A stretch of DNA of 64,000 bases from Bacteroides sp. (lineage in GTDB: Bacteria > Bacteroidota > Bacteroidia > Bacteroidales > Muribaculaceae), in NCBI GenBank assembly GCA_014801785.1, contig JAAVDN010000002.1:1-64000 (forward strand), in the 5' to 3' direction. A program made the position numbers and the translations under genes. Positions 49,011 through 57,169 of the stretch are shown here, one piece after another. The notes under the pieces were generated by a model. The model did not search any database, was not told the origin of the DNA, and saw nothing but the letters and a program-made list of their open reading frames with translations. Position 1 is the first letter of the stretch; each line of letters starts with the position of its first letter.

Positions 49011-50159
49011 TTATGAGAGCTTGCGCGCTCCGTCGCTTATGACAACAGGATAAACCTTCGGCTCATGACCATATTTTTCTTTGAAACGACTGACGGCAGT
49101 CTCGACAAAACGGTCGCGCAGATCCTTACGGACAAGATTGATGGTGCATCCGCCGAAGCCTCCTCCCATGATACGCGAACCGGTCACGCCGCATTCCTTA
49201 GCGACATCATTGAGAAAATCAAGCTCCTCGCAACTGACCTCATAGTCCTTTGAGAGTCCGCGATGGGTGGCATACATCAGCTCGCCGACACGCTCATAAT
49301 CCCCCTCCTTAAGCGCATCGCTGACGCCGAGAACACGTTCCTTCTCCTCGATGACGAACTTCGCCCGACGATAATCCTCATCCGAAATCTCACCACGGAC
49401 ACTCTCCAGCATCTCCTCTGTAGCATCGCGAAGGGTCTCTACACCTAATCGTCCCGCAACCCGCTCACATGATTCCCTTCGTTTGTTATAGGGAGAATCG
49501 GCAAGCTCATGCTTAACCCGCGAATCAACGAGAATCAGTTCATAATCTTCCGGCGCGAAAGGAAAATACTCAAAATCCATCGACCGACAGTCGAGACGAA
49601 TCAGCTTTCCTTTCTTACCCATCACGGAGGCGAACTGGTCCATGATTCCGCAATTAACTCCGCAATAGTTATGCTCTGTGCTCTGCCCTATTCGCGCGAG
49701 CTCTAACTTGTCAATGCTGTTTCCATTGAATATATCATTGAGGGCATAAGCGAAACAACTCTCCAGAGCAGCCGAGGAACTCAGACCGGCGCCTAAAGGA
49801 ACGTCTCCGGAAAAAACTGCGTCAAAACCCTTCACCTTTCCACCCCTCTTCTGAATCTCGCGGCAGACTCCGAAGACATATCTTGCCCAGGACTGCGAGG
49901 GCGCGTCCTCTTCGCGAAGACCGAATTCGGCTTCCTCGTCAAGATCCAGGGAAACGACACGCACCCTGTCAGACCCGTTGGGAGCGATGGCAGCCATGAT
50001 AACCTTGTCGATGGCCCCGGGAAAGACAAATCCTCCGTTGTAGTCAGTATGTTCTCCGATTAAGTTGATACGTCCTGCGGAAGCATAGAACGATGGTTCT
50101 GATCCGAATCGGGACTCGAACTCATGCAAAATCCTTTCTCTCATCATATTATTTTCCAT
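49011..50159 (-). CDS. galK: Galactokinase
   Basis: Phosphorylates galactose at C1, first committed step of the Leloir pathway. The GHMP-kinase motifs are clear: the galactokinase signature 'GRINLIGEHTDYNGGFVFPG', motif 2 'GDVPLGAGLSSSAALE' and motif 3 'GSRIMGGGFGGCTINL'. Length 382 is typical. It stands alone on the minus strand; galE is 7 kb away on the other strand. The upstream region carries two 26-bp repeats that may be regulatory. Confidence 0.96.
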   Translation of the reverse strand: MENNMMRERILHEFESRFGSEPSFYASAGRINLIGEHTDYNGGFVFPGAIDKVIMAAIAPNGSDRVRVVSLDLDEEAEFGLREEDAPSQSWARYVFGVCREIQKRGGKVKGFDAVFSGDVPLGAGLSSSAALESCFAYALNDIFNGNSIDKLELARIGQSTEHNYCGVNCGIMDQFASVMGKKGKLIRLDCRSMDFEYFPFAPEDYELILVDSRVKHELADSPYNKRRESCERVAGRLGVETLRDATEEMLESVRGEISDEDYRRAKFVIEEKERVLGVSDALKEGDYERVGELMYATHRGLSKDYEVSCEELDFLNDVAKECGVTGSRIMGGGFGGCTINLVRKDLRDRFVETAVSRFKEKYGHEPKVYPVVISDGARKLS

Positions 50160-50316
50160 AGTAGTTGTTTTTCAGTTTTTCATAGTATTTAAGCTCCATA
50201 CATTGCAGATAGGAAGCGTCCACCGTGATTCCAGGTGGTGAGAAACAGACATGGAGCTGGACGAGGAATCTATTTCTAACTGTCTAACAATATGGACTCT
50301 TATCTTGTTGAACACC
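50160..50316. other. galK upstream region
   Basis: Contains TCCACCGTGATTCCAGGTGGTGAG-type partial dyad near 50220-50243 and AT-rich sequence, but no full TTG/TAnnTTTG promoter on the minus strand. Confidence 0.3.
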
Positions 50317-50373
50317 AATTCGTATTGTTACATCCTTGTTACCGATTAATTCATATTCGTTACACTTTGTTAC
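50317..50373. promoter_or_regulatory. Pair of imperfect 26-bp direct repeats with GTTAC motifs
   Basis: AATTCGTATTGTTACATCCT with TGTTAC (50317-50342) and AATTCATATTCGTTACACTT with TGTTAC (50348-50373). Each has two GTTAC half-sites. They lie 160-215 bp before galK and just before the plus-strand promoter at 50400, suggesting protein binding. Confidence 0.45.
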
Positions 50374-50399
50374 ATATTTTTTAATTCGCATTCTAACTC

Positions 50400-50430
50400 T
50401 TGACAAACCAATTTTTTCCTATTAACTTTG
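50400..50430 (+). promoter_or_regulatory. Orphan promoter on the plus strand
   Basis: TTG (50400-50402), 20 nt, TAACTTTG (50423-50430): full consensus, pointing away from galK into about 480 bp with no recognisable gene. Confidence 0.7.
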
Positions 50431-50435
50431 CCATC

Positions 50436-50890
50436 GTTTTCAGGGGAGCTCCTCCGGAACTCTTCCGACAACGACAGAAAACTTTATTCCTTTATCAAAT
50501 CAAAAAACACCGTCATAAGATTCAAAACACCGAAAACAGATTCTTCCTTTATCGAAAGAGACAGAGACCGGAATCCTCCCACAGAGAAATAGCCCTACCT
50601 CCCTATCTTCTTTCTGCAAAAGACAACAAGCAAAACACATAGATAAATCAGATAAGACACCTGAAGATATAACCGGTCAAGAATCCACCTTTCAGCCACC
50701 CGCTCCTTTATCAATCGTAGAAAGAAATGAACGCCGTCCGAAAATCCGATCACTCTCTCCCCCGCATTAGTTCCCCGCCGGTTGCATCATCGCTCCAAGC
50801 GAGGAAATTTGAAAAAAGAATAAGGTGTTTATATCTACGATAAAGGAAGAAAAGACCCGGACCTCTGCGAGACGCAGCGATCCGGGTCGA
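50436..50890 (+). ncRNA. Possible unannotated transcript between orphan promoter and terminator
   Basis: A consensus promoter (50400-50430) and the hairpin at 50854-50888 delimit about 450 nt. The sequence is A/C-rich and repeats ACACCG-like blocks. Its only sizeable frame (from a TTG at 50400) starts upstream of the predicted transcript and is not protein-like. It could be a non-coding RNA, the leader of an unrecognised small gene, or an antisense transcript running into the TolC-like gene. Confidence 0.3.
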
Positions 50891-50900
50891 AAATTTTTCT
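50845..50900. terminator. Terminator after the TolC-like gene
   Basis: GACCCGGA (50854-50861) pairs with TCCGGGTC (50881-50888) with an inner CTGCG/CGCAG stem; TTTTC follows on the minus strand and AAAATTTTTCT on the plus strand, so it may work both ways. Confidence 0.8.
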
Positions 50901-50914
50901 TTCGGAGAGAGTTC

Positions 50915-52102
50915 CTACAACAGACGCAGCTGAGTCATCAGACTGCTGTAAGAGCTTTGGAGCTCAATGTAATCCATCTCCGCCTCAAGATAATAATTCC
51001 GTTCTGTAAGATAGGTCAGAAGCGTAATCTGGCCGGCTTCAAAACTTTTGCGCAAAAGCATTTCCGGTGAAGTAGTGTCAAAGACAGGCCCCAGTTCGTC
51101 GAGACTCCTCTTCAGACCCTGAAGACGTTCGACCATTCTTTCTGCCTCAACTCTCTTCTCCCCCATGAGAGCCAGCATTGCCCCTTCGGCCGACTCTACT
51201 TGCAACCGGGCGGCCTTCTTACGGCCTCGCTGGGAAAATAGCGGGAGACTTATTCCGATTCTGCCTCCGTTGAAATGCGACCCCTCTTCGTAAGCATGGA
51301 TGTAACCTAAGGATATTTCAGGAAAAGATTCACTCTTTACTCTCTTCATTCCGGCCTCCGCAACGCCGAACTCCATTGACGCGAGCATCATATCCGGAGA
51401 ATTTCTCCAATACTGTTCCCAGTCCACTGCATTTCCGGGGGCGGCGAGATCAAATTCTATTTCCTGCTCCTCCAAATACGCGTCTACCCTTTGACCGACA
51501 ACGGCGCGGATAGTCCGTGCCCCCTCTCCCATCGCGTCGCGCTGTTGCTGAATAGCCGCCATAAGGCGTCCGCGTTCAATCGAAATCTTCGATTCGTCCA
51601 GAACCGTCGCACGACCGTGCTCGCTCATAATCGATACAAGCTCTCCCATCCGTTCGGTTGCCTCAAGCTGTTTTTCAAGAAGCTGAATCTTACGGCGCGC
51701 CGCAATATAGCTGTTGACGCCCTCAGCCATCTCTCGCATCTTCCCCCTGCGCGACGCATAATATCGAGCCATCGCCGCGAGACGAAGCGCCTCCCCTTCG
51801 TCTCGACGTGCCTTATAGGCCCCCGGCCAGTCGAAACTCCAGCTCAGCGAAGCGTTCCATTTGTTCTCTCCACCTCCGGAACTCCATAGACGCTCCCCTT
51901 CTATCTCGGGATCGGAAAAGTTAGCGAGTGTCGAGCTTTCCGCTATCTCAGAAATCATCTGCAGAGAATCCGACTCGATGCTCAGAGACGAACGGCAGAA
52001 TGATTCTAAAGCTTGTTCAATACTGACCGCTCCCGCGCTGACCGGAAGTGAAAGTAAGAAAAGGGCACCTATGCTTTTTCTTATGGAAGAATAGATTTTC
52101 AT
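50915..52102 (-). CDS. TolC-family outer-membrane efflux protein
   Basis: Outer-membrane channel of tripartite pumps. The signal peptide ('SIGALFLLSLPVSAGAVS') is followed by two outer-membrane-efflux-protein repeats rich in long amphipathic helices ('VNSYIAARRKIQLLEKQLEA', 'GRKKAARLQVESAEGAMLAL') with a strand region 'PEISLGYIHAYEEG'. The 395-residue length fits the shorter channels partnered with CzcAB/CusAB metal pumps. It stands alone here; the adaptor and pump at 10326-15041 lack a channel gene, so the two may work together, although 36 kb apart. That pairing is inference. Confidence 0.85.
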   Translation of the reverse strand: MKIYSSIRKSIGALFLLSLPVSAGAVSIEQALESFCRSSLSIESDSLQMISEIAESSTLANFSDPEIEGERLWSSGGGENKWNASLSWSFDWPGAYKARRDEGEALRLAAMARYYASRRGKMREMAEGVNSYIAARRKIQLLEKQLEATERMGELVSIMSEHGRATVLDESKISIERGRLMAAIQQQRDAMGEGARTIRAVVGQRVDAYLEEQEIEFDLAAPGNAVDWEQYWRNSPDMMLASMEFGVAEAGMKRVKSESFPEISLGYIHAYEEGSHFNGGRIGISLPLFSQRGRKKAARLQVESAEGAMLALMGEKRVEAERMVERLQGLKRSLDELGPVFDTTSPEMLLRKSFEAGQITLLTYLTERNYYLEAEMDYIELQSSYSSLMTQLRLL

Positions 52103-52223
52103 ATCCTAACGTATTTCTTATAACTGCCGGCTTTCGTATCGCCAACCCCTTTGCTATCGCCAAAGAATTGTCAAAGACGCTCTTAACTATAACCATCATT
52201 TTCCGATGATGGAAGCCGCAATG

Positions 52224-52254
52224 TAAATTTAGAGAAATTATCCCAGCTTCACAA
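52224..52254 (-). promoter_or_regulatory. Promoter of the TolC-like gene
   Basis: On the minus strand TTG (52254-52252), 20 nt, TAAATTTA (52231-52224), 7 of 8 consensus. It gives a leader of about 115 nt with a CATCAT/ATGATG hairpin. The rest of the 52103-52451 gap holds only the terminator below. Confidence 0.6.
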
Positions 52255-52339
52255 TCATTCCTCCCCTCACAAGTTAAACATGCAACCCGTTTGCACACTA
52301 TACACGGGAGTTCGGGAGTGTTAGCGGAAAACATGACCG

Positions 52340-52398
52340 CTGAAAAAATCGAGAGAATCGGGAATAATCTCGATAAACCTCGATTATTCCCGATTCTC
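52340..52398 (-). terminator. Long terminator hairpin after the DUF5723 gene
   Basis: GAGAATCGGGAATAATC (52353-52369) and GATTATTCCCGATTCTC (52382-52398) are perfect 17-bp arms; on the minus strand TCGATTTTTTC follows. Next to it GATTCTCC is tandemly repeated (52392-52415). Confidence 0.9.
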
Positions 52399-52451
52399 CG
52401 ATTCTCCGATTCTTTCGATTTAAATTTCCTTTCCCAAGCGGGACTATTGCC

Positions 52452-53819
52452 TCAGAAGGGGAAATTGATGCCAAGGAAGACGTCGGCGTTCGAGTTGAGG
52501 GGGATTCCCTGCTTGGCGAGTTTGCCGAGCGTGTGGTCCATGCCCAGGAACATATTGAAGCCCGGAGCGTGGAGGTTCAGCATCCAGCCGAAACCTGCCC
52601 CGTAAGTACCGGCAACGCCGTTGATATTAGCCGAGAAAAGCTTGAAGGGCTGCCAGTTGGCCGACAGACGGAACTCAGTCGCCGTCATCGGACCGGCGAA
52701 ACGGGTTGAGTTCAGAAGACCGAACTTGATTTTGCGATATACCGGCAACTCGTAGGCCACGCCGATATTCATTGTCGCCTTGAGTCCGTAGGTATGGCTG
52801 CCGATGTTGCCGCAATCCTCCATCTGGTAAAGCTCTGAGAAATCGTCGCGAATACGATCCCATTCGTCGCTCGAACCCTCACCGCTGACCTGGAAGGTGT
52901 AAGCATCTGTACGTACGGAGCGCCTACCCATCGTCGAAGCCTTGTAGGTATCCGAGAAGCTGATGAAACCGAGGTCGAGAAGGGCGAACGAGAAGGTAAA
53001 ATCCTTCCACTTGTATTCGCCGCCGAGATCGAACGCGAGACCGAAGCCATTCGGAGCGGAGAAGTCGTCGATATTGGCGCCGGAAACATAATTGCGGTTC
53101 GTATGCTCGTTATAGTCAGTATCGTAGCGGAACCCCTTGACCATAGAATAAATTTCTGCATCGGTCACGGCATTCCAGCTGTTTTGATCAAGCTGAAGGT
53201 AAGCTTCATTGAATTTCGCTTGGATGGCGGCAATACCTACCAGGAACTTCACGCTCGCACCCACACGCAGTCCGGGCACCTGCTTGATCTGGCGCGAATG
53301 GTTGAGCGCTATCTCGGCGTATCCGACAGCATCCGCACGAACATCGCTGATATCGTATGTCTCGTTACCCACTCCCTCTTTCATAAGAGAGAACAAGGAT
53401 TTCGGAACGCTTACATCCGCCTGTGCCACTGCATTGATACCGATTGTATTGTAACCTCCGAAAGCCTTGAAGCCGAAATCGATAATTCCGATTTTGGCGC
53501 CGGCACCGATCTTATTGTTGTTCTTGAAGTTCTTCATCGCCTCCGAGACAGATATGGAGGGATTGGTGAAGAGCATCGTCCGGCCGTTGTTGTAGCGGAC
53601 AACGTCAGAGACATGGAAGTTGCCGTGAGCCCCGACATTAATGTTTCCGAGTCCGGGGAATCCTACATATCCCTTGTCAGAACCCTGAAATGCAGGATTC
53701 AGCTGATGGGAATAAGTGTAGTAGTCCATGAAATAACCCGAATTGACCCCCTGGGCCATTGCCGGGAGAGCGGCGGCGACCATCGCCGCGCCGATGAAAT
53801 GTCTGAATATAGGTTTCAT
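52452..53819 (-). CDS. DUF5723 family outer-membrane protein
   Basis: The signal peptide ('HFIGAAMVAAALPAMAQ') is followed by a beta-strand-rich chain with a C-terminal aromatic residue ('ADVFLGINFPF'), as in outer-membrane barrels. The pattern ('NPAFQGSDKGYVGFPGLGNI', 'FGLAFDLGGEYKW', 'LSANWQPFKLFSANINGVAG') matches the DUF5723 family of Bacteroidota. Function unknown. It starts 14 bp after the lipoprotein gene, so the two form an operon and may act together at the cell surface. Confidence 0.82.
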   Translation of the reverse strand: MKPIFRHFIGAAMVAAALPAMAQGVNSGYFMDYYTYSHQLNPAFQGSDKGYVGFPGLGNINVGAHGNFHVSDVVRYNNGRTMLFTNPSISVSEAMKNFKNNNKIGAGAKIGIIDFGFKAFGGYNTIGINAVAQADVSVPKSLFSLMKEGVGNETYDISDVRADAVGYAEIALNHSRQIKQVPGLRVGASVKFLVGIAAIQAKFNEAYLQLDQNSWNAVTDAEIYSMVKGFRYDTDYNEHTNRNYVSGANIDDFSAPNGFGLAFDLGGEYKWKDFTFSFALLDLGFISFSDTYKASTMGRRSVRTDAYTFQVSGEGSSDEWDRIRDDFSELYQMEDCGNIGSHTYGLKATMNIGVAYELPVYRKIKFGLLNSTRFAGPMTATEFRLSANWQPFKLFSANINGVAGTYGAGFGWMLNLHAPGFNMFLGMDHTLGKLAKQGIPLNSNADVFLGINFPF

Positions 53820-53833
53820 GTCGTCAGTTGGGG

Positions 53834-55657
53834 TTAGAAGTCGGTTTCGTAATATCCGTCAACAGTTATGCGAAGATCGGAGAGAGTTATCGTCTGGTCG
53901 GGAGAAAGGGCTTTCTCATCGGTGTCAGCAGCCACTACAGCGCGGTAGTTGATGCCGTCGATTCGGTTGAAAGGACGGTTATCGATGCCGACAATCTCAA
54001 GGGCTACTGTCTGCGAGGCGCCCGGAAGAAGTTCTATACCCTGGATACATTCGCCGATGCGGACCCCGGCCTCATCGACGGGATAAGCGCTGAGCGTTAC
54101 AGTCACCGGAAGCGTATTTGTCGCCTGGGCCGTCAGATGCAGACGGCTGACATACAGCTTGTCGAAGTCTTCGGACGCCAGTCCGGTCTCGGTCTTGGAA
54201 TAGACGATTCTCGAACCGTCACGGAAGCTGAAGGGTGTATAGAAGGTATATGAGCCCTTGAGGGGAGCGATTGTGCCGGCGTTGGTGTCAGGCCCGTTCT
54301 TGACCGGGAATCTCTTCGCGTTTCCATAGAAATGGAGGTCGAGAAGTTCGACGCCGATCTTATCGGGAAGCCCGAGGGAATGATTGATATTGAAGCTCGT
54401 CAGGATATTGGAAAGCTCTGTGAAGGTGTAGCGGGCCGGATTGGGATATTTGTCGAGCATGGCGAGATCCTGCGTGTCCGGAGCCATCGCAATGTTGTAG
54501 ACCACAGGTCCGCGGTCCCAGCCGACATTGAACATCGGCGACAGGTGTTGCTCCCCGTCCTGCGCCCAGAGGGAATTGAGGGCGAGCTGCCCGCGCAATC
54601 CTGTCTGATAGTCTGCCGTCGTGTTGAGCGCTCCCACATATATCTGCGGGTTGCCGAGAATCAGCTGCGTCTCCGGGTCGTCGAGAAATTCGGGAAGGCC
54701 GGAAAGATCGATGGGGTCGATGATGATTCCTTCAAGGGGATAGTCGAGCTCTCCGGAGAAAGTGGCGACATAGAAGGAGGCGACATCATACTGCGACTCA
54801 AGATTGAAATCGGTGGGAAGAGTCTGCGACAGACGCGGTGTCAGCAAGATACTTCCCTGCGCGCGAAGACCGAGACTTCCGCTATATTCCAGCTCCCGAT
54901 TGGCGATATCGATGCCGGCAACAGAGGTGTCGAGGCGCGTGAACTCCAGGCGTATCTCTATGGCGTTCTGCGAAGAGGAGAAATCGATGCTCTCGTCAAG
55001 GGTCAGCAGTCCGGTCTCGGGATTATAGGTTCCGTGGTTACAGCGGGCCCCTTGGTTGTCTCCGTAGTAGAGTCCTTTAGGAAGATCTACCTGCGCTCCT
55101 CTAAACTCCACCCTTCCTATCATTGAAGCCAACGAGGAGGGGAAAACAAGGCGTATGGTTATGGAAGCGGGAGAGACCGTCGTTACCTCTGTCAGGCTTC
55201 TGACGGCTTCATCGATTCCTTCGGCCTTGAAATCGAAACGTGAGGCCAGACTGCTGATTATTGGATATTCCACGGCGAAATCCTCCACGACCACGCGGCG
55301 CGCAGAGGTCTGCGACCTCCCCGAGACTGCGCTCAGCGAGATGGAGGTAGGTGCTATGGCCGGAGATACAATCTGAATTGGATTGACGCTGACAGCGTCT
55401 GTAGAAATCTCTCCCGATTTCTCAATGGCGTACACCTTAGTGCCCCCGAACTCGACAACGGAGATGTTCTCGTTTCCTTCAAGGTCAATGATATTTTCAA
55501 GCACGATTGGCTTAAGATTGAGGGGAACCGTAAGGTCATTGACTGTTATGCGTGTCGTGGTGTCTATGTCGTCGAAGTCGTAGTTATCGTCGACACACCC
55601 GGCAAGCAGTAACGGGGCGGCCGCGAGGCAACCCATCTGCCAGTATATTCTCTTCAT
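53834..55657 (-). CDS. Large lipoprotein of unknown function, partner of DUF5723 protein
   Basis: A lipoprotein signal 'LAAAPLLLAGC' places Cys21 at the N-terminus, followed by an Asp-rich 'DDNYDFDDIDTTT', an acidic stretch close to the lipid anchor as in exported surface lipoproteins. The rest is beta-rich with repeated segments ('LTVPLNLKPIVLENIIDLEG', 'IDPIDLSGLPEFLDDPETQL') and no enzyme motif that I recognise. It is first in a two-gene unit with DUF5723; a -7 element TAAATTTG lies 175 bp upstream. Probably outer-membrane attached, function not known. Confidence 0.75.
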   Translation of the reverse strand: MKRIYWQMGCLAAAPLLLAGCVDDNYDFDDIDTTTRITVNDLTVPLNLKPIVLENIIDLEGNENISVVEFGGTKVYAIEKSGEISTDAVSVNPIQIVSPAIAPTSISLSAVSGRSQTSARRVVVEDFAVEYPIISSLASRFDFKAEGIDEAVRSLTEVTTVSPASITIRLVFPSSLASMIGRVEFRGAQVDLPKGLYYGDNQGARCNHGTYNPETGLLTLDESIDFSSSQNAIEIRLEFTRLDTSVAGIDIANRELEYSGSLGLRAQGSILLTPRLSQTLPTDFNLESQYDVASFYVATFSGELDYPLEGIIIDPIDLSGLPEFLDDPETQLILGNPQIYVGALNTTADYQTGLRGQLALNSLWAQDGEQHLSPMFNVGWDRGPVVYNIAMAPDTQDLAMLDKYPNPARYTFTELSNILTSFNINHSLGLPDKIGVELLDLHFYGNAKRFPVKNGPDTNAGTIAPLKGSYTFYTPFSFRDGSRIVYSKTETGLASEDFDKLYVSRLHLTAQATNTLPVTVTLSAYPVDEAGVRIGECIQGIELLPGASQTVALEIVGIDNRPFNRIDGINYRAVVAADTDEKALSPDQTITLSDLRITVDGYYETDF

Positions 55658-56126
55658 TATGTCTGGATGTTGGTTGTTAAAAACTATTGGAATTGAGGTC
55701 CGTAAAATTTGGAGTCAGTGGGTTGGACCTTTGTTCCGCGATTCATTAATTTATATATCCTCCCTTCCAAATCGGTTTCCGGAAACAGGCAACTGACACT
55801 CCGGAAACTTATACCCGGTATTAACTGACTGCAAATTTACAATTTTTTCTATATATTCCTACTATTTTCTAAACATAGAATCACGTCAACAACATATTTA
55901 TGAGTTTTTTATGACCCCGCCCCTCAAGAACCGGAACAGTCTGACGCAATATTCCGGACGCGTTAGAATCGGAAGAGGCCGTGACGGGGAGGTATGACAT
56001 CCTGAGAAAACTATTTTCTATATCTATTCGGAGAAAATTCGGCCAAATTTGTTATCTTTGCGAAAACAGCTCTTCGAGAGTTATCTTAGAGTGTGTTACT
56101 CGCATTAATTCATAAACCGATTATAA
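55658..56126. other. Divergent promoter region between lipoprotein and nucleotidyltransferase genes
   Basis: Minus strand: TAAATTTG at 55839-55832 without a TTG at 20 nt. Plus strand: TATCTTTG at 56053-56060, likewise without TTG, 67 bp before the nucleotidyltransferase ATG. The middle, about 55900-56030, shows no gene or repeat. Confidence 0.5.
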
Positions 56127-57029
56127 ATGAAACCCACACTTTTTATACTTGCTGCAGGAATGGGAAGCCGTTATGGCGGTCTCAAGCAGCTTGACGGCCT
56201 CGGCCCTTCCGGAGAAACTATCATGGACTATTCCGTCTACGATGCCCTGCGCGCCGGATTCGGAAAAATCGTTTTCGTAATCCGCCACGATTTCGAACAG
56301 GAGTTCCGCGAGAAGGTTATAAGCAAATATGAGGGACACGTCCCTGTCGAGGTTGTCTTCCAGGAGATAGACGCTCTTCCCGAAGGTGTCTCACGCGATC
56401 CGGAGCGCACAAAACCCTGGGGCACAGGGCATGCTGTCCTGATGGGCAAGGAGGTCATCAAGGAGCCGTTCGGCGTCATAAATGCCGACGACTACTACGG
56501 AGCCGATTCGTTCCGCATCCTGGCCGACTTCCTGCGTTCCGTCGAAGGTAAGAAGGGGGAATACTGCATGGTCGGCTTCAACATCGAGAACACCCTGAGC
56601 GAAAACGGAGGTGTTTCACGCGGTTTCTGTCAGGTCTCACCGGAGGGTTTTCTGACCGGTGTCCAGGAATGCCATGGTATTCAGCGCAAAGGGGAGGAAC
56701 TGATTCAGGTCTTGCCTGACGGCTCTGAGGCCCCCTTCCCGGAGGATGCCAGCGTCTCGATGAATATGTGGGGTTTCACACCCGATTTCTTCGATTACTC
56801 CATGGAGGCCTTCCTCGCTTTCCTCGCTGAGCATTCTATGGAACTGAAATCGGAGTTCTACATCCCGACCGTGGTCAATAATCTTATCAAGGAGGGAAAA
56901 ATCACACTCAAGGTCCTTCCGACACCCTCTAAATGGTTCGGCGTCACTTTCGCGGCTGACCGTCCGGCTACGGTCGCTATGTTCCGCAGTCTCGTTGACG
57001 CGGGAGTTTATCCCGAAAAGCTTTTCTGA
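56127..57029 (+). CDS. Sugar-phosphate nucleotidyltransferase
   Basis: Makes an NDP-sugar from an NTP and a sugar phosphate. The N-terminal 'LAAGMGSRYGGLKQLDGLGP' is the nucleotide-binding signature with the GG-K pattern; 'GTGHAVLM' and 'INADDYYGADSF' hold the metal-binding Asp residues. Length 300 fits. The next gene on this strand is galE, and galK lies 6 kb upstream on the other strand, so a uridylyl- or thymidylyl-transferase role in sugar activation is plausible; the exact substrate is not shown. Confidence 0.85.
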   Translation: MKPTLFILAAGMGSRYGGLKQLDGLGPSGETIMDYSVYDALRAGFGKIVFVIRHDFEQEFREKVISKYEGHVPVEVVFQEIDALPEGVSRDPERTKPWGTGHAVLMGKEVIKEPFGVINADDYYGADSFRILADFLRSVEGKKGEYCMVGFNIENTLSENGGVSRGFCQVSPEGFLTGVQECHGIQRKGEELIQVLPDGSEAPFPEDASVSMNMWGFTPDFFDYSMEAFLAFLAEHSMELKSEFYIPTVVNNLIKEGKITLKVLPTPSKWFGVTFAADRPATVAMFRSLVDAGVYPEKLF

Positions 57030-57041
57030 ATCATACACAGG

Positions 57042-57095
57042 ATTTCCACCCGAAAAATTTCCCCGACCGTTAGCATTTCTTGTGGGACGGGGCTT
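57042..57095. repeat. Right-end remnant of the 23197-type hairpin element
   Basis: ATTTCCACCCGAAAAATTTC, then CCGACCGTTAGCATTTCTTG and TGGGACGGGGCTT align over about 54 bp with the right end of copy A (ATTTCCGCCGAAATATGCCG, CCGTTAACATTTCTTATGGG, ACAGGGTCTT). No left end is present; it is a solo remnant between the nucleotidyltransferase and galE. Confidence 0.7.
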
Positions 57096-57169
57096 CGGGG
57101 GAGAATCTGAACGGAGCCGGACAAATCGTTTTTCAGTCCGGCTTCCTTTCATCTTTTTTTCTTTTTGTA

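Noticed and set aside
50400-50642. 80-codon frame starting at TTG 50400
   Set aside because: The start codon is the -33 promoter element itself, upstream of the predicted transcript, and the translation is basic low-complexity sequence.
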